Shown here piece by piece: positions 1-5,405 of a stretch of DNA of 7,354 bases. The translations under genes were made by a program, and so were the position numbers. Every line of letters starts with the position of its first letter. The stretch's first letter is position 1. The stretch lies in NCBI GenBank assembly GCA_949288405.1, contig CASEKM010000072.1, forward strand, positions 1 through 7,354, read 5' to 3'. Under the pieces are notes generated by a model, which was given only the letters and a program-made list of their open reading frames with translations, was not told the DNA's origin and did not search any database. The stretch is from an uncultured bacterium (lineage in GTDB: Bacteria; Bacillota; Clostridia; Oscillospirales; Oscillospiraceae).

Positions 1-1
1 C

Positions 2-292
2 TCCGGCGGCCTTCAGGAGGAGGCCCCCGCCCTGGGCAAGCCGGTGCTTGTCCTGCGGAAGGAGACCGAGCGGCCCGAGGCCGTCCAGGCGGGCACCGTC
101 AAGCTGGCGGGCGTGGAGGAGGAGGCCGTCTTCTCTCTGGCCCGGGAGCTGCTCACCGACCAGAGCGCCTACTCCGCCATGGCCCACGCGGTGAACCCCT
201 ACGGGGACGGCCACGCATGCCGCCGCATCGCCGACGCCATTGAGTGGCACTTCGGCCTGCGAAAGGAGCCCCCGGAGGAATTTTTGGGATGA
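2..292 (+). CDS. wecB: UDP-N-acetylglucosamine 2-epimerase, C-terminal fragment (5' end outside window)
   Basis: The window opens inside this gene; 96 codons remain before TGA. The enzyme family interconverts UDP-GlcNAc and UDP-ManNAc in the cytoplasm, supplying ManNAc units for teichoic acid linkage units or surface polysaccharides. The visible part starts with SGGLQEEAPALGKPVLVLR and continues with ETERPE and an AGTVKLAG segment, the hallmark C-terminal nucleotide-binding region of the WecB/MnaA family (the Gly-Gly and Glu-Glu contact the UDP moiety in characterised members). The end, with AVNPYGDGHACRRIADAI, is also typical and shows that the C-terminus is intact. The reading frame is open to the window edge, so internal GTG codons such as that at 44 are not the start. 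The stop overlaps an ATG at 289 (ATGA). Family assignment is firm; the exact pathway cannot be judged from this fragment. Confidence 0.95.
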   Translation, partial: SGGLQEEAPALGKPVLVLRKETERPEAVQAGTVKLAGVEEEAVFSLARELLTDQSAYSAMAHAVNPYGDGHACRRIADAIEWHFGLRKEPPEEFLG

Positions 293-447
293 ACGATACG
301 CTGCGCAGGGTCCGCCAGGCCCTGCGCAGACGCGTCCGCTTGCAGGGGTGGTCATTCCCCCTGCGGCCGGCCCCCGGCACATCTTTGGAGGTGAGGATTT
401 GGACTCAAAAAAGCGCCTGGCCATCGCCATTGCCATCACCTGTCTGA
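289..447 (+). CDS. Possible small basic ORF overlapping the epimerase stop
   Basis: An ATG at 289 overlaps the epimerase TGA as ATGA, with GGAGG at 274-278 about 10 nt upstream, as in translational coupling. It would encode 52 residues, beginning MNDTLRRVRQALRRR, so very arginine-rich. Its last 17 codons run out of frame through the start of the next, much better supported gene, and that part has no protein-like character. The Arg-rich stretch is also where the DNA forms two hairpins, so the codons may just reflect the hairpin sequence. It may be a leader peptide, a decayed gene start or chance. I do not recognise it. Confidence 0.18.
   Translation: MNDTLRRVRQALRRRVRLQGWSFPLRPAPGTSLEVRIWTQKSAWPSPLPSPV
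301..329 (+). other. Perfect 10-bp inverted repeat (hairpin) after the epimerase gene
   Basis: CTGCGCAGGG (301-310) and CCCTGCGCAG (320-329) are exact reverse complements around a 9-nt loop, starting 9 nt after the epimerase stop. The position fits a terminator or a processing/attenuation stem between epimerase and the next gene. There is no T tract behind it (ACGCGTCCGC follows), so it does not meet the usual intrinsic terminator pattern. Confidence 0.6.
342..364 (+). other. Second hairpin before the membrane-anchored protein gene
   Basis: GCAGGGG (342-348) pairs exactly with CCCCTGC (358-364) around a 9-nt loop. It lies 13 nt after the first hairpin and 23 nt before the ribosome binding site at 387. 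No T run follows. With the first stem it fills most of the 106-nt gap, suggesting a structured leader or mRNA-stability element rather than empty spacer. Confidence 0.45.
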
Positions 448-1157
448 TCGTGGCGGCCATCTTTGCCAGCTTCGGCCGCAGCCTGTTCTTCGTCCAGATC
501 CCCTCCATCACCCTGGCCGATGTGAACGAGGGCGGAGACGCCTCCGGCTCCTCCGGCGTTCAGGACGGGGACCAGTACTGGCAGGTGGCGGTGACCCCGG
601 AGACCGTCCAGAGCATCGTGGCCACCCTCTCCCGGCCGGACAGCTACTACCGGGAGCTGACGGTGGAGGCCCTGTGGTCCGGCGGCTCCTACGCCTCTCC
701 GGTGCAGTACTGGGAGGACGGGGGCTGGGCCCACACCCGGCAGGTCCTGGCCTCCGGGGCGGTGCGCCACGACCTCACCGGACCGGAGACCGCCTACTAC
801 TGGTATGAGGGCTCCACCGCCTGGGGCACCTTCCCGGCGGACGAGCGCTCCTCCGACCTGGCCCAGCATATCCCCACCTATGAGACGGTGCTGGAGCTGG
901 ACCCGGAGTCCATCACCGGGGCGGGCTATGAGCTGCGGGGCTCCCTCCCCTGCGTCTATGTGGAGGTCCAGGAGGAGAGCGGCGCGCTGGAGCGGTACTG
1001 GGTCAGCACCGACAGCGGCCTGCTCATCTCCGCCGAGCGGGAGCTGAACGGGGCCCTGGTCTACCGCATGACCGCCTACAGCCAGATCCAGGCCCCCTGC
1101 CCCGCCACCGCCTCCTTCGCCCTGCCCGACGGGCAGGTGCTCCACACCCCGGCGTAA
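399..1157 (+). CDS. Membrane-anchored extracytoplasmic protein with LolA-like C-terminal pattern, unknown function
   Basis: This encodes 252 residues from a TTG start. The start is chosen because GGAGGTGAGG begins at 387, giving 7 nt between GGAGG and TTG, and because translation then opens with MDSKKR followed by a hydrophobic helix, the expected N-in anchor; the frame is open further upstream but that extension has no ribosome binding site and no protein-like content. Residues 7-34 form one membrane helix or uncleaved signal anchor. A Gly/Ser-rich linker (44-57) leads to an extracellular domain of about 190 residues. The tail (YWVSTDSGLLI, ELNGALVYRM, then SFALPDG at about 239-245) resembles the end of LolA/RseB-like domains, where strands describing a dominant residue and slope end in F-x-x-P-x-G. 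That resemblance is by eye. Substrate and role are unknown. The neighbouring epimerase makes an envelope role plausible. Confidence 0.85.
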   Translation: MDSKKRLAIAIAITCLIVAAIFASFGRSLFFVQIPSITLADVNEGGDASGSSGVQDGDQYWQVAVTPETVQSIVATLSRPDSYYRELTVEALWSGGSYASPVQYWEDGGWAHTRQVLASGAVRHDLTGPETAYYWYEGSTAWGTFPADERSSDLAQHIPTYETVLELDPESITGAGYELRGSLPCVYVEVQEESGALERYWVSTDSGLLISAERELNGALVYRMTAYSQIQAPCPATASFALPDGQVLHTPA

Positions 1158-1188
1158 TTTGCCCCGCAGGGCCCCCGCGAAACATGCC

Positions 1189-1509
1189 CTATGTCTCATC
1201 GTCCAGCCCCAGGATCAGCACCAGCCCCAGGGCGATGACCAGTTCCAGGTCGTCCCCCTCCAGCAGCAGGAGCAGAACGATGAGCAGCAGCAGAATGTCT
1301 CCGCTGTCCAGCTTCTCCAGCTTCAGCGCCCCCAGCAGCCGGGCAAGCCCGCCCCCCTCCCCTGAGAGGAGGCCGGCGGGAGAAAAGCCCCCCGGTCCGC
1401 CGGCGGGGGCGCTGTTCTGTCCCCCGCGCCCGGTCCCCGCCGCGTCCTCCGGCTCCGCCACGGGGATTCTGGTATAAGACGCGCCGCTGGGGATATAACG
1501 GTTATACAT
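1189..1509 (-). CDS. Small hydrophobic-tailed protein, third gene of a three-gene minus-strand cluster, unknown function
   Basis: It encodes 106 residues, starting MYNRYIPSGASYTRIPV. The start at 1509 is chosen over an in-frame ATG at 1548 because a GGGGGAGG stretch sits just upstream and because the tyrosine-rich opening looks like those of other small clostridial proteins (from memory). Residues 22-57 are Gly/Ala/Pro-rich and probably unstructured. Residues 59-102 are two leucine-rich stretches (about 71-83 and 90-102) separated by an acidic EGDDLE turn, ending in GLDDET. This could be a short membrane hairpin or an amphipathic assembly module. The start overlaps the previous gene's stop by 8 nt, implying translational coupling. 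The opposite strand shows a Gln-rich reading frame that is only the CAG/CTG shadow of these leucines. I do not recognise a named domain. Confidence 0.75.
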   Translation of the reverse strand: MYNRYIPSGASYTRIPVAEPEDAAGTGRGGQNSAPAGGPGGFSPAGLLSGEGGGLARLLGALKLEKLDSGDILLLLIVLLLLLEGDDLELVIALGLVLILGLDDET

Positions 1510-1912
1510 GGTCCTCCCCCTCCCGCTCCCCCAGGATCTGGAGGGCAACCCGGATCACATGGGACAGCCGGGCGATCTGCACCGCCCGGTCCAGACGCGC
1601 CCGGCGCTTTTCCCGCAGAAAGGGGCGCAGCGCCTCCAGCAGAGCCGCGGAGCGCTGGTCGCCCCCCTGGTACTCCTGCCAAAGCCTGGCCCCCAGCTGG
1701 AGCATCCCGGGGTCCAGCGCCCCCAGCAGGTCGCCGGGCGGGCGGGCGGCGTCCGGCCCCTCCGGTCCGGCCCCCTCCGTCCCCTCCGGCGCTGCTTCCT
1801 CCGCCGGGGGCGGGGAAGGCGGCTTGCTCAGGGACTGGGCCAGGGCCATGATCTGCCCCATGGCCGCCTGATCTCCCAGAATGGCGTTCAGTTTTTCCTC
1901 CAGCTCTCCCAT
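1502..1912 (-). CDS. Uncharacterised small helical protein, second gene of the minus-strand cluster
   Basis: It encodes 136 residues from ATG at 1912, preceded by GGGGGGAG a few nt upstream. The N-terminus MGELEEKLNAILGDQAAMGQ followed by IMALAQSL (residues 1-28) is a compact amphipathic helix of a type I associate with small hypothetical proteins in high-GC Clostridia. Residues 30-60 are Pro/Glu/Gly/Ala-rich and likely disordered. Residues 61-131 are again helical: LGALDPGMLQLGARL, then a strongly basic FLREKRRARLDRAVQIARL segment and a hydrophobic end. The basic helix could bind nucleic acid, acidic proteins or membrane; nothing seen decides this. No signal peptide or membrane span is evident. 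It ends with TAA inside the start region of the 1509 gene. Function unknown. Confidence 0.75.
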   Translation of the reverse strand: MGELEEKLNAILGDQAAMGQIMALAQSLSKPPSPPPAEEAAPEGTEGAGPEGPDAARPPGDLLGALDPGMLQLGARLWQEYQGGDQRSAALLEALRPFLREKRRARLDRAVQIARLSHVIRVALQILGEREGEDHV

Positions 1913-1949
1913 GTCCGCTCCCCCCTTCCCGGTCCCGGAAGCCGGGCGC

Positions 1950-2219
1950 CTAAGGCAGCCCGGATCTCTCCGCCTGGCGGCGCAGGCGCTCCACAATGTC
2001 CGCCCCCTCCCGGGTGTTCATCAGCTGCCTGACCAGCCCCAGCAGCTGCTCCGGGGACCCCTGGGCGGCGGCCTGGGCCGCCTGCTGGACCTCTCCGGTC
2101 TGCTTCAGCATGGACAGCAGCTTCTGTGCCTCCCCGGACTGGGCCAGTTCCTGAACGGCCCGGCGCTGTTCCGCCGTCCCGGCCGCCCGGCCGGGGCGTC
2201 TGTTGGTTTTCTCCTCCAT
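1950..2219 (-). CDS. Uncharacterised small charged helical protein, first gene of the minus-strand cluster
   Basis: It encodes 89 residues from ATG at 2219. GAGGAG (2236-2231 on the minus strand) lies 11 nt upstream, a little far but the best option; a GTG at 2231 would overlap that binding site. The protein is nearly all predicted helix: a basic N-terminus (EEKTNRRPGR), then QELAQSGEAQKLLSMLKQ, an Ala/Gln-rich stretch (residues 45-53), then EQLLGLVRQLMNTREGADIV and a charged end. Its LAQSGEAQKLLSML pattern loosely echoes IMALAQSL of the next gene, so the two may be distant relatives or partners. It has no cysteine and no membrane segment. There are 37 nt to the next gene, so co-transcription is likely. 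Function unknown. Confidence 0.7.
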   Translation of the reverse strand: MEEKTNRRPGRAAGTAEQRRAVQELAQSGEAQKLLSMLKQTGEVQQAAQAAAQGSPEQLLGLVRQLMNTREGADIVERLRRQAERSGLP

Positions 2220-2252
2220 GGCGCAACACACTCCTCATTTCAGTTCAGTTCC

Positions 2253-2280
2253 AGTATATGCCGCTGGACAGATAAGGTGA
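2253..2280 (-). promoter_or_regulatory. Possible sporulation-type (sigma-E-like) promoter for the small-gene cluster
   Basis: On the minus strand, CATATACT (2260-2253) matches the sigma-E -10 consensus CATACAHT at 7 of 8 positions, and TCACCTT (2280-2274) matches the -35 consensus KMATATT at 5 of 7, with a 13-nt spacer. The implied leader to ATG 2219 is roughly 25-30 nt and contains the ribosome binding site. The -35 match coincides with the AAGGTGA ribosome binding site of the divergent gene, so that half may be coincidence. No good housekeeping promoter was seen for either direction in this 65-nt gap. Confidence 0.3.
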
Positions 2281-2284
2281 CAAT

Positions 2285-2743
2285 ATGAAGATCCTCGTTT
2301 TTTCCGACTCCCACCACTTCCTCTCCGGCATGGTACAGGCCATCCAGGAGGAGAAGCCGGATCATGTGATCCACCTGGGCGATCTGATGAGCGACGCCGA
2401 GGAGCTCTCCTGGCGCTTTCAGACCCTCCCGGTGTGTACGGTGCCGGGCAACTGTGACGGCTGGACCACCGCCCTGCCCATCAAGCGCATCACCCTCCAG
2501 GGGAAGAACATCCTCCTCTCCCACGGCCACCTGTGGAAGGTGAAGTCCACCTACGACATCGCCGTCCAGGAGGGCCGGAAGGCCGGGGCGGACATCCTCC
2601 TCTTCGGCCACACCCACCGGGCCTACTGCCGCCAGCTGGAGGACGGCCTGTGGGTGATGAACCCGGGGGCCAGCCGCACCAGCTACGGCACCATCCTGCT
2701 GGAGGGCGGCTCCATCACCTGCACCCTCACCAAGCTGATCTGA
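2285..2743 (+). CDS. yfcE: YfcE/MJ0936-family metallophosphoesterase
   Basis: It encodes 152 residues, a cytoplasmic calcineurin-like phosphoesterase of the small YfcE/MJ0936 class, which hydrolyse phosphodiesters using two metal ions; the natural substrate is generally unknown. All metal-ligand motifs are present: D8-x-H10 (FSDSHH), G32-D33, G55-N56-C57-D58 (usually GNHD; the asparagine ligand is kept but the histidine is Cys), H80 in SHGH, and G108-H109-T110-H111. The length is slightly below that of E. coli YfcE (about 184) but normal for compact clostridial members. AAGGTGA lies 4 nt before ATG. It is divergent from the small-gene cluster and 37 nt upstream of cls, so the two probably share a transcript. 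The C57 substitution may alter substrate choice rather than abolish activity. Confidence 0.93.
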   Translation: MKILVFSDSHHFLSGMVQAIQEEKPDHVIHLGDLMSDAEELSWRFQTLPVCTVPGNCDGWTTALPIKRITLQGKNILLSHGHLWKVKSTYDIAVQEGRKAGADILLFGHTHRAYCRQLEDGLWVMNPGASRTSYGTILLEGGSITCTLTKLI

Positions 2744-2780
2744 TCTCCTCCGCGGCAGGCAGAAAGAAGGTGTGCTGTCC

Positions 2781-4307
2781 GTGAAAAAACTGCTGTATAT
2801 TCTCTTTCACCGCTCCGTGTTCATCGGCCTCTCCCTGGTGGCCCAGGTGGTGGTCCTGGTGCTGACGGTGGGCTTTTTCTCCGAGCATACCACGGGGATG
2901 TACTGGTTTTTCATCTCCCTGAGCGTGGCGGCCGCCCTGCTGATCGTGGGCAGCCGCATGGAGCCCGCCTATAAGATCGCCTGGCTGCTGCTGGTCCTCC
3001 CCTTTCCGGTGTTCGGCGGCATTTTCTACCTGCTGGTGGGCGGGGGCTACATCCCCAAGCGCACCGGCCGGCGGATGAAGCGCATCGCCGAGCAGTCGGA
3101 GGAGAATCTGCGGGAGGATTTTAAGGCGGACGACCTGCTCCCCCTGGGCGAGGACGCCGCCGGTCAGGCCCGCTACCTGGAGGAGTTCGCCCACTGCCCC
3201 GCCTACACCAACACGGAGACGGAGTACTTCTCCCTGGGGGACCTGGCCTTCCCCCGGATGCTGGAGGAGCTGCGGAAGGCGCAGCGGTATATCTTCCTGG
3301 AGTATTTTATCATCCAGCCCGGCGTCTTCTGGGACAGCATCCTGGAGATCTTGACGCAGAAGGCCGCCCAGGGGGTGGAGGTGCGGCTCATCTACGACGA
3401 TATGGGCTGCATGTTCACCCTCCCTCGGGACTACAACGAGTATCTCACCTCCCTGGGCATCCAGTGCCGGGTATTCAACCGGTTCGTGCCGGTGATGTCC
3501 CTGCGCCTGAACAACCGGGACCACCGGAAGCTGATGATCGTGGACGGCAAGGTGGGCTTCACCGGCGGGATCAACCTGGCGGACGAGTATATCAACCGGC
3601 GTGAGCGCTTCGGCCACTGGAAGGACAGCGTCATCCTCCTGGAGGGGGACGCGGTGTGGTCCATGACCGTCATGTTCCTCACCATGTGGGACCACTGCTG
3701 CGGCTGGGAGGAGGAGTTCCAATACTTCCGCCCGGAGCCCGCCCCGGTCCGCCCCTGGACCGGCTATGTCCAGCCCTATACCGACACCCCCCTGGACCGG
3801 GAGGCGGTAGGCCAGGCGGTCTACCTGAACATGATCGGCAAGGCCCGGAAGTATATCTATATCACCACCCCCTATCTGGTCATCGACGTGGCCACCAACA
3901 CCGCCCTGTGCAACGCGGCCAAGTCCGGGGTGGATGTGCGGATCATCACCCCCCACATCCCGGACAAGCGGTATGTGTTCGAGGTCACCCGGGCCCACTA
4001 CCCGCCCCTGTTGGAGGCAGGGGTGCGCATCTATGAGTACACCCCCGGCTTCATCCACGCCAAGAACTTTGTGGTGGACGACCGCTTCGCCACGGTGGGC
4101 ACGGTAAACCTGGACTACCGCAGTCTGTTCCTCCACTTTGAGGACGGCGTGTGGCTGTGCGAGGCCCCCTGCATCCAGGACATCCGCCGGGATTTCGAGC
4201 GGACGCTGAAGGTGTGCCAGCGCATCTCCCTGCGGCAGCGGAAGTACTTCAACCCTATTATCCAGCTCTACCGGAACTTCCTGCGCATCTTCGCGCCGCT
4301 GATGTAA
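2781..4307 (+). CDS. cls: Cardiolipin synthase (phospholipase D superfamily)
   Basis: It encodes 508 residues. The start is taken as GTG 2781 because AAGGTG (2767-2772) then sits 8 nt upstream; an in-frame GTG at 2772 overlaps that site. The enzyme condenses two phosphatidylglycerol molecules to cardiolipin and glycerol at the membrane. There are three N-terminal hydrophobic segments (about residues 10-32, 38-57 and 64-87), one more than the usual two, as in a common clostridial subgroup, with the PLDNc_N-type PFPVFGGIFYLLVGGGY end. Two complete HKD motifs give the active site: H248-x-K250-x4-D255 (HRKLMIVDG, followed by FTGGINLADEY) and H426-x-K428-x4-D433 (HAKNFVVDD, followed by TVGTVNLDYRS). 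The C-terminus (FLRIFAPLM) is a normal end, so the gene is intact. It follows the phosphoesterase gene, with no obvious functional link beyond probable co-transcription. Confidence 0.97.
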   Translation: MKKLLYILFHRSVFIGLSLVAQVVVLVLTVGFFSEHTTGMYWFFISLSVAAALLIVGSRMEPAYKIAWLLLVLPFPVFGGIFYLLVGGGYIPKRTGRRMKRIAEQSEENLREDFKADDLLPLGEDAAGQARYLEEFAHCPAYTNTETEYFSLGDLAFPRMLEELRKAQRYIFLEYFIIQPGVFWDSILEILTQKAAQGVEVRLIYDDMGCMFTLPRDYNEYLTSLGIQCRVFNRFVPVMSLRLNNRDHRKLMIVDGKVGFTGGINLADEYINRRERFGHWKDSVILLEGDAVWSMTVMFLTMWDHCCGWEEEFQYFRPEPAPVRPWTGYVQPYTDTPLDREAVGQAVYLNMIGKARKYIYITTPYLVIDVATNTALCNAAKSGVDVRIITPHIPDKRYVFEVTRAHYPPLLEAGVRIYEYTPGFIHAKNFVVDDRFATVGTVNLDYRSLFLHFEDGVWLCEAPCIQDIRRDFERTLKVCQRISLRQRKYFNPIIQLYRNFLRIFAPLM

Positions 4308-4413
4308 GGGAGCCGGGCAGGCCTTCTCCGGCCTGGGCACTGCGGCCTTCGAGTTCTCCGGCGCCTCCAGCATCAAGGAGATCGCCCAGCTCATCGCCGC
4401 CAATTCATTCTGA
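4303..4413 (+). pseudogene. Orphan C-terminal coding remnant downstream of cls
   Basis: Frame 1 has 36 open codons ending at TGA 4411-4413 with no start codon; the frame is closed upstream by TGA at 4300 inside cls. From 4321 it reads AFSGLGTAAFEFSGA then SSIKEIAQLIAANSF. About 27 of the last 30 codons end in G or C, with the Gly/Ala/Ser/Ile and amphipathic-helix pattern of a real protein tail. The usual reading is that the 5' part of a gene was deleted next to cls. I could not identify the parent family. A short CAGGCC/GGCCTG stem (4318-4335) lies inside it. The alternative is chance coding-like sequence. Confidence 0.45.
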
Positions 4414-4429
4414 GCCAGCGCAGACAAAC

Positions 4430-4459
4430 GCAGGGAGACGGCCTTCGCCGCCTCCCTGC
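4430..4459 (-). terminator. Intrinsic terminator of the cysteine-rich protein gene
   Basis: GCAGGGAG (4430-4437) pairs with CTCCCTGC (4452-4459) and, after one A-C mismatch, CGGC (4439-4442) pairs with GCCG (4447-4450) around a 4-nt loop. Read on the minus strand it starts 6 nt after the stop at 4465 and is followed by GTTTGTCTG, a modest T-rich tract. On the plus strand no T run follows, so it acts mainly for the minus gene, although the stem could also stop read-through from cls. Confidence 0.75.
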
Positions 4460-4464
4460 TGTGC

Positions 4465-5310
4465 TTACTGGCCGCAGCAGCCGCTGCGGGCCTCCTGATA
4501 GGTGGCCGCCGCCTTGGGGGCCACGCTGTTGGGGGGGAAGAATTCGTCCACCGGGAACTGGACCTTGCGGAAGATCTCGCAGGGGTCCTCGCCGCACTCG
4601 GCCCCCTGGCAGGTGCACTCCTTCTCCGGCAGGCAGTAGTCGTAGGCGGGGATCAGCAGCTGGGTGTCCCGCTCCATGCGGATGATGGAGAACTGGCCCA
4701 GGGTGACGTACAGCCGGTGCACGTCGCCCCCCATCACCAGCTCCTCCGGGAAGCAGGCGCACACGGCGGGCGGGATCTCACAGCAGCAGTCGCAGGGGCG
4801 GCACTCGCACACATCCACCAGCTTCATGCTCAGGATGATGGGGTCCACCGACTCCACCACCGCTTCGGGCAGGCTGCGGGTGGGCAGGTTCTGCACGTCC
4901 AGGGCCTTCTCCGCCCCCTGGGAGGAGAACACCTTGGCGCTCCCCTCGCTGCCGAAGAGGATGACCCGCTTGTCGAATACCGCCAGACCGCTGATCTCCA
5001 CCGGCCGGGCGGCCCCCACAAAGGCGTCGGCGGTGATGCGGTAGAAGTACCGCACATCCACCGTATAGAAGCCCCGGTTGAAGCTCACCGGCTCCACATC
5101 GATGTAAGCGTACAGCAGCTCGGCGCATCCCGCCTTCACCGACACCGCCCGGTCGATGACCTCCTGACAGCCCCGGGTGGGATAGACCCGCAGGTCCTCG
5201 ATGCAGTCCTTATCTTTGCAGGAATCAAAAATTTTCTTGGTGTGGATGCACACGGCCTCCCGCACACAGCGCTCTTCGCTGATGGGGCCGGGCGCGACCT
5301 TTTCAGGCAT
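4465..5310 (-). CDS. Conserved clostridial cysteine-rich protein of unknown function
   Basis: It encodes 281 residues from ATG 5310, with GGAGGG 8 nt upstream; an in-frame upstream extension to 5376 crosses the leader hairpin and is rejected. I recall close hypothetical proteins in many Clostridia with the same openings (CVREAVCIHTKKIFDSC, DLRVYPT) and motifs (VEPVSFNRGFYTVDVRYF, FDKRVILFGSEG, VDPIILSMKLVD, YVTLGQFSIIRMER, PVDEFFPP). There are 21 cysteines: six in the first 62 residues, a cluster at 168-186 (CECRPCDCCC then CAC), five at about 226-244, and a C-terminal CC at 278-279. No signal peptide or membrane span is seen, so it is probably cytoplasmic or assembled in a mother cell. Such content suggests metal binding or disulfide cross-linking, as in spore coat or exosporium proteins, but this is inference. 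It is monocistronic with its own terminator and a structured leader. Confidence 0.88.
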   Translation of the reverse strand: MPEKVAPGPISEERCVREAVCIHTKKIFDSCKDKDCIEDLRVYPTRGCQEVIDRAVSVKAGCAELLYAYIDVEPVSFNRGFYTVDVRYFYRITADAFVGAARPVEISGLAVFDKRVILFGSEGSAKVFSSQGAEKALDVQNLPTRSLPEAVVESVDPIILSMKLVDVCECRPCDCCCEIPPAVCACFPEELVMGGDVHRLYVTLGQFSIIRMERDTQLLIPAYDYCLPEKECTCQGAECGEDPCEIFRKVQFPVDEFFPPNSVAPKAAATYQEARSGCCGQ

Positions 5311-5338
5311 AGGTAACTCCCTCCTAAATTGAACTGAC

Positions 5339-5357
5339 ACGGGGCCGCCGGCCCCGT
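5339..5357 (-). promoter_or_regulatory. Leader hairpin of the cysteine-rich protein gene
   Basis: ACGGGGCC (5339-5346) and GGCCCCGT (5350-5357) are a perfect 8-bp inverted repeat with a 3-nt loop. In the minus transcript it lies about 12 nt upstream of the GGAGGG ribosome binding site. A second, smaller stem (TGGGG/CCCCA, 5367-5380, loop 4) lies just upstream. The stem does not cover the ribosome binding site, so mRNA stability or early attenuation is more likely than direct occlusion. No T run follows it. Confidence 0.5.
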
Positions 5358-5379
5358 CTCCTGCGCTGGGGTACACCCC

Positions 5380-5405
5380 ATACTATGAGGGCGGCGAAAT
5401 TTGGT
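5380..5405 (-). promoter_or_regulatory. Possible sigma-K-like promoter for the cysteine-rich protein gene
   Basis: On the minus strand AC (5405-5404), 16 nt, then CATAGTATG (5387-5379) fits the sigma-K pattern AC-N16/17-CATANNNTA with one mismatch (TG for TA). It would give a leader of roughly 60 nt holding both hairpins. The motif is short and could occur by chance. It is of interest because cysteine-rich proteins made late in the mother cell are typical sigma-K products. Confidence 0.3.

Noticed and set aside
405..1199. A 264-codon minus-strand open frame opposite the membrane-anchored protein
   Set aside because: Gly/Val/His-rich composition typical of an antisense shadow; the plus-strand gene has a good ribosome binding site, membrane helix and folded-domain pattern.
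1159..1365. Gln-rich plus-strand open frame (QPQDQHQPQGDDQ and similar)
   Set aside because: The glutamines are CAG codons opposite the CTG leucines of the 106-residue minus-strand protein; there is no ribosome binding site.
2220..2284. Housekeeping promoter for the phosphoesterase-cls pair
   Set aside because: TATATG and GATAAG are present, but no acceptable -35 element sits 16-18 nt upstream.
1508..2288. Overlapping plus-strand open frames opposite the small-gene cluster
   Set aside because: Pro/Gly/Gln/Leu-rich shadows without start signals; the minus-strand frames have spaced ribosome binding sites and helical protein patterns.
2727..4427. A 566-codon open frame on the minus strand across the whole cls gene
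   Set aside because: It is antisense to a gene with both HKD motifs and membrane helices, has no ribosome binding site or recognisable protein features, and is the expected stop-poor shadow in GC-rich DNA.
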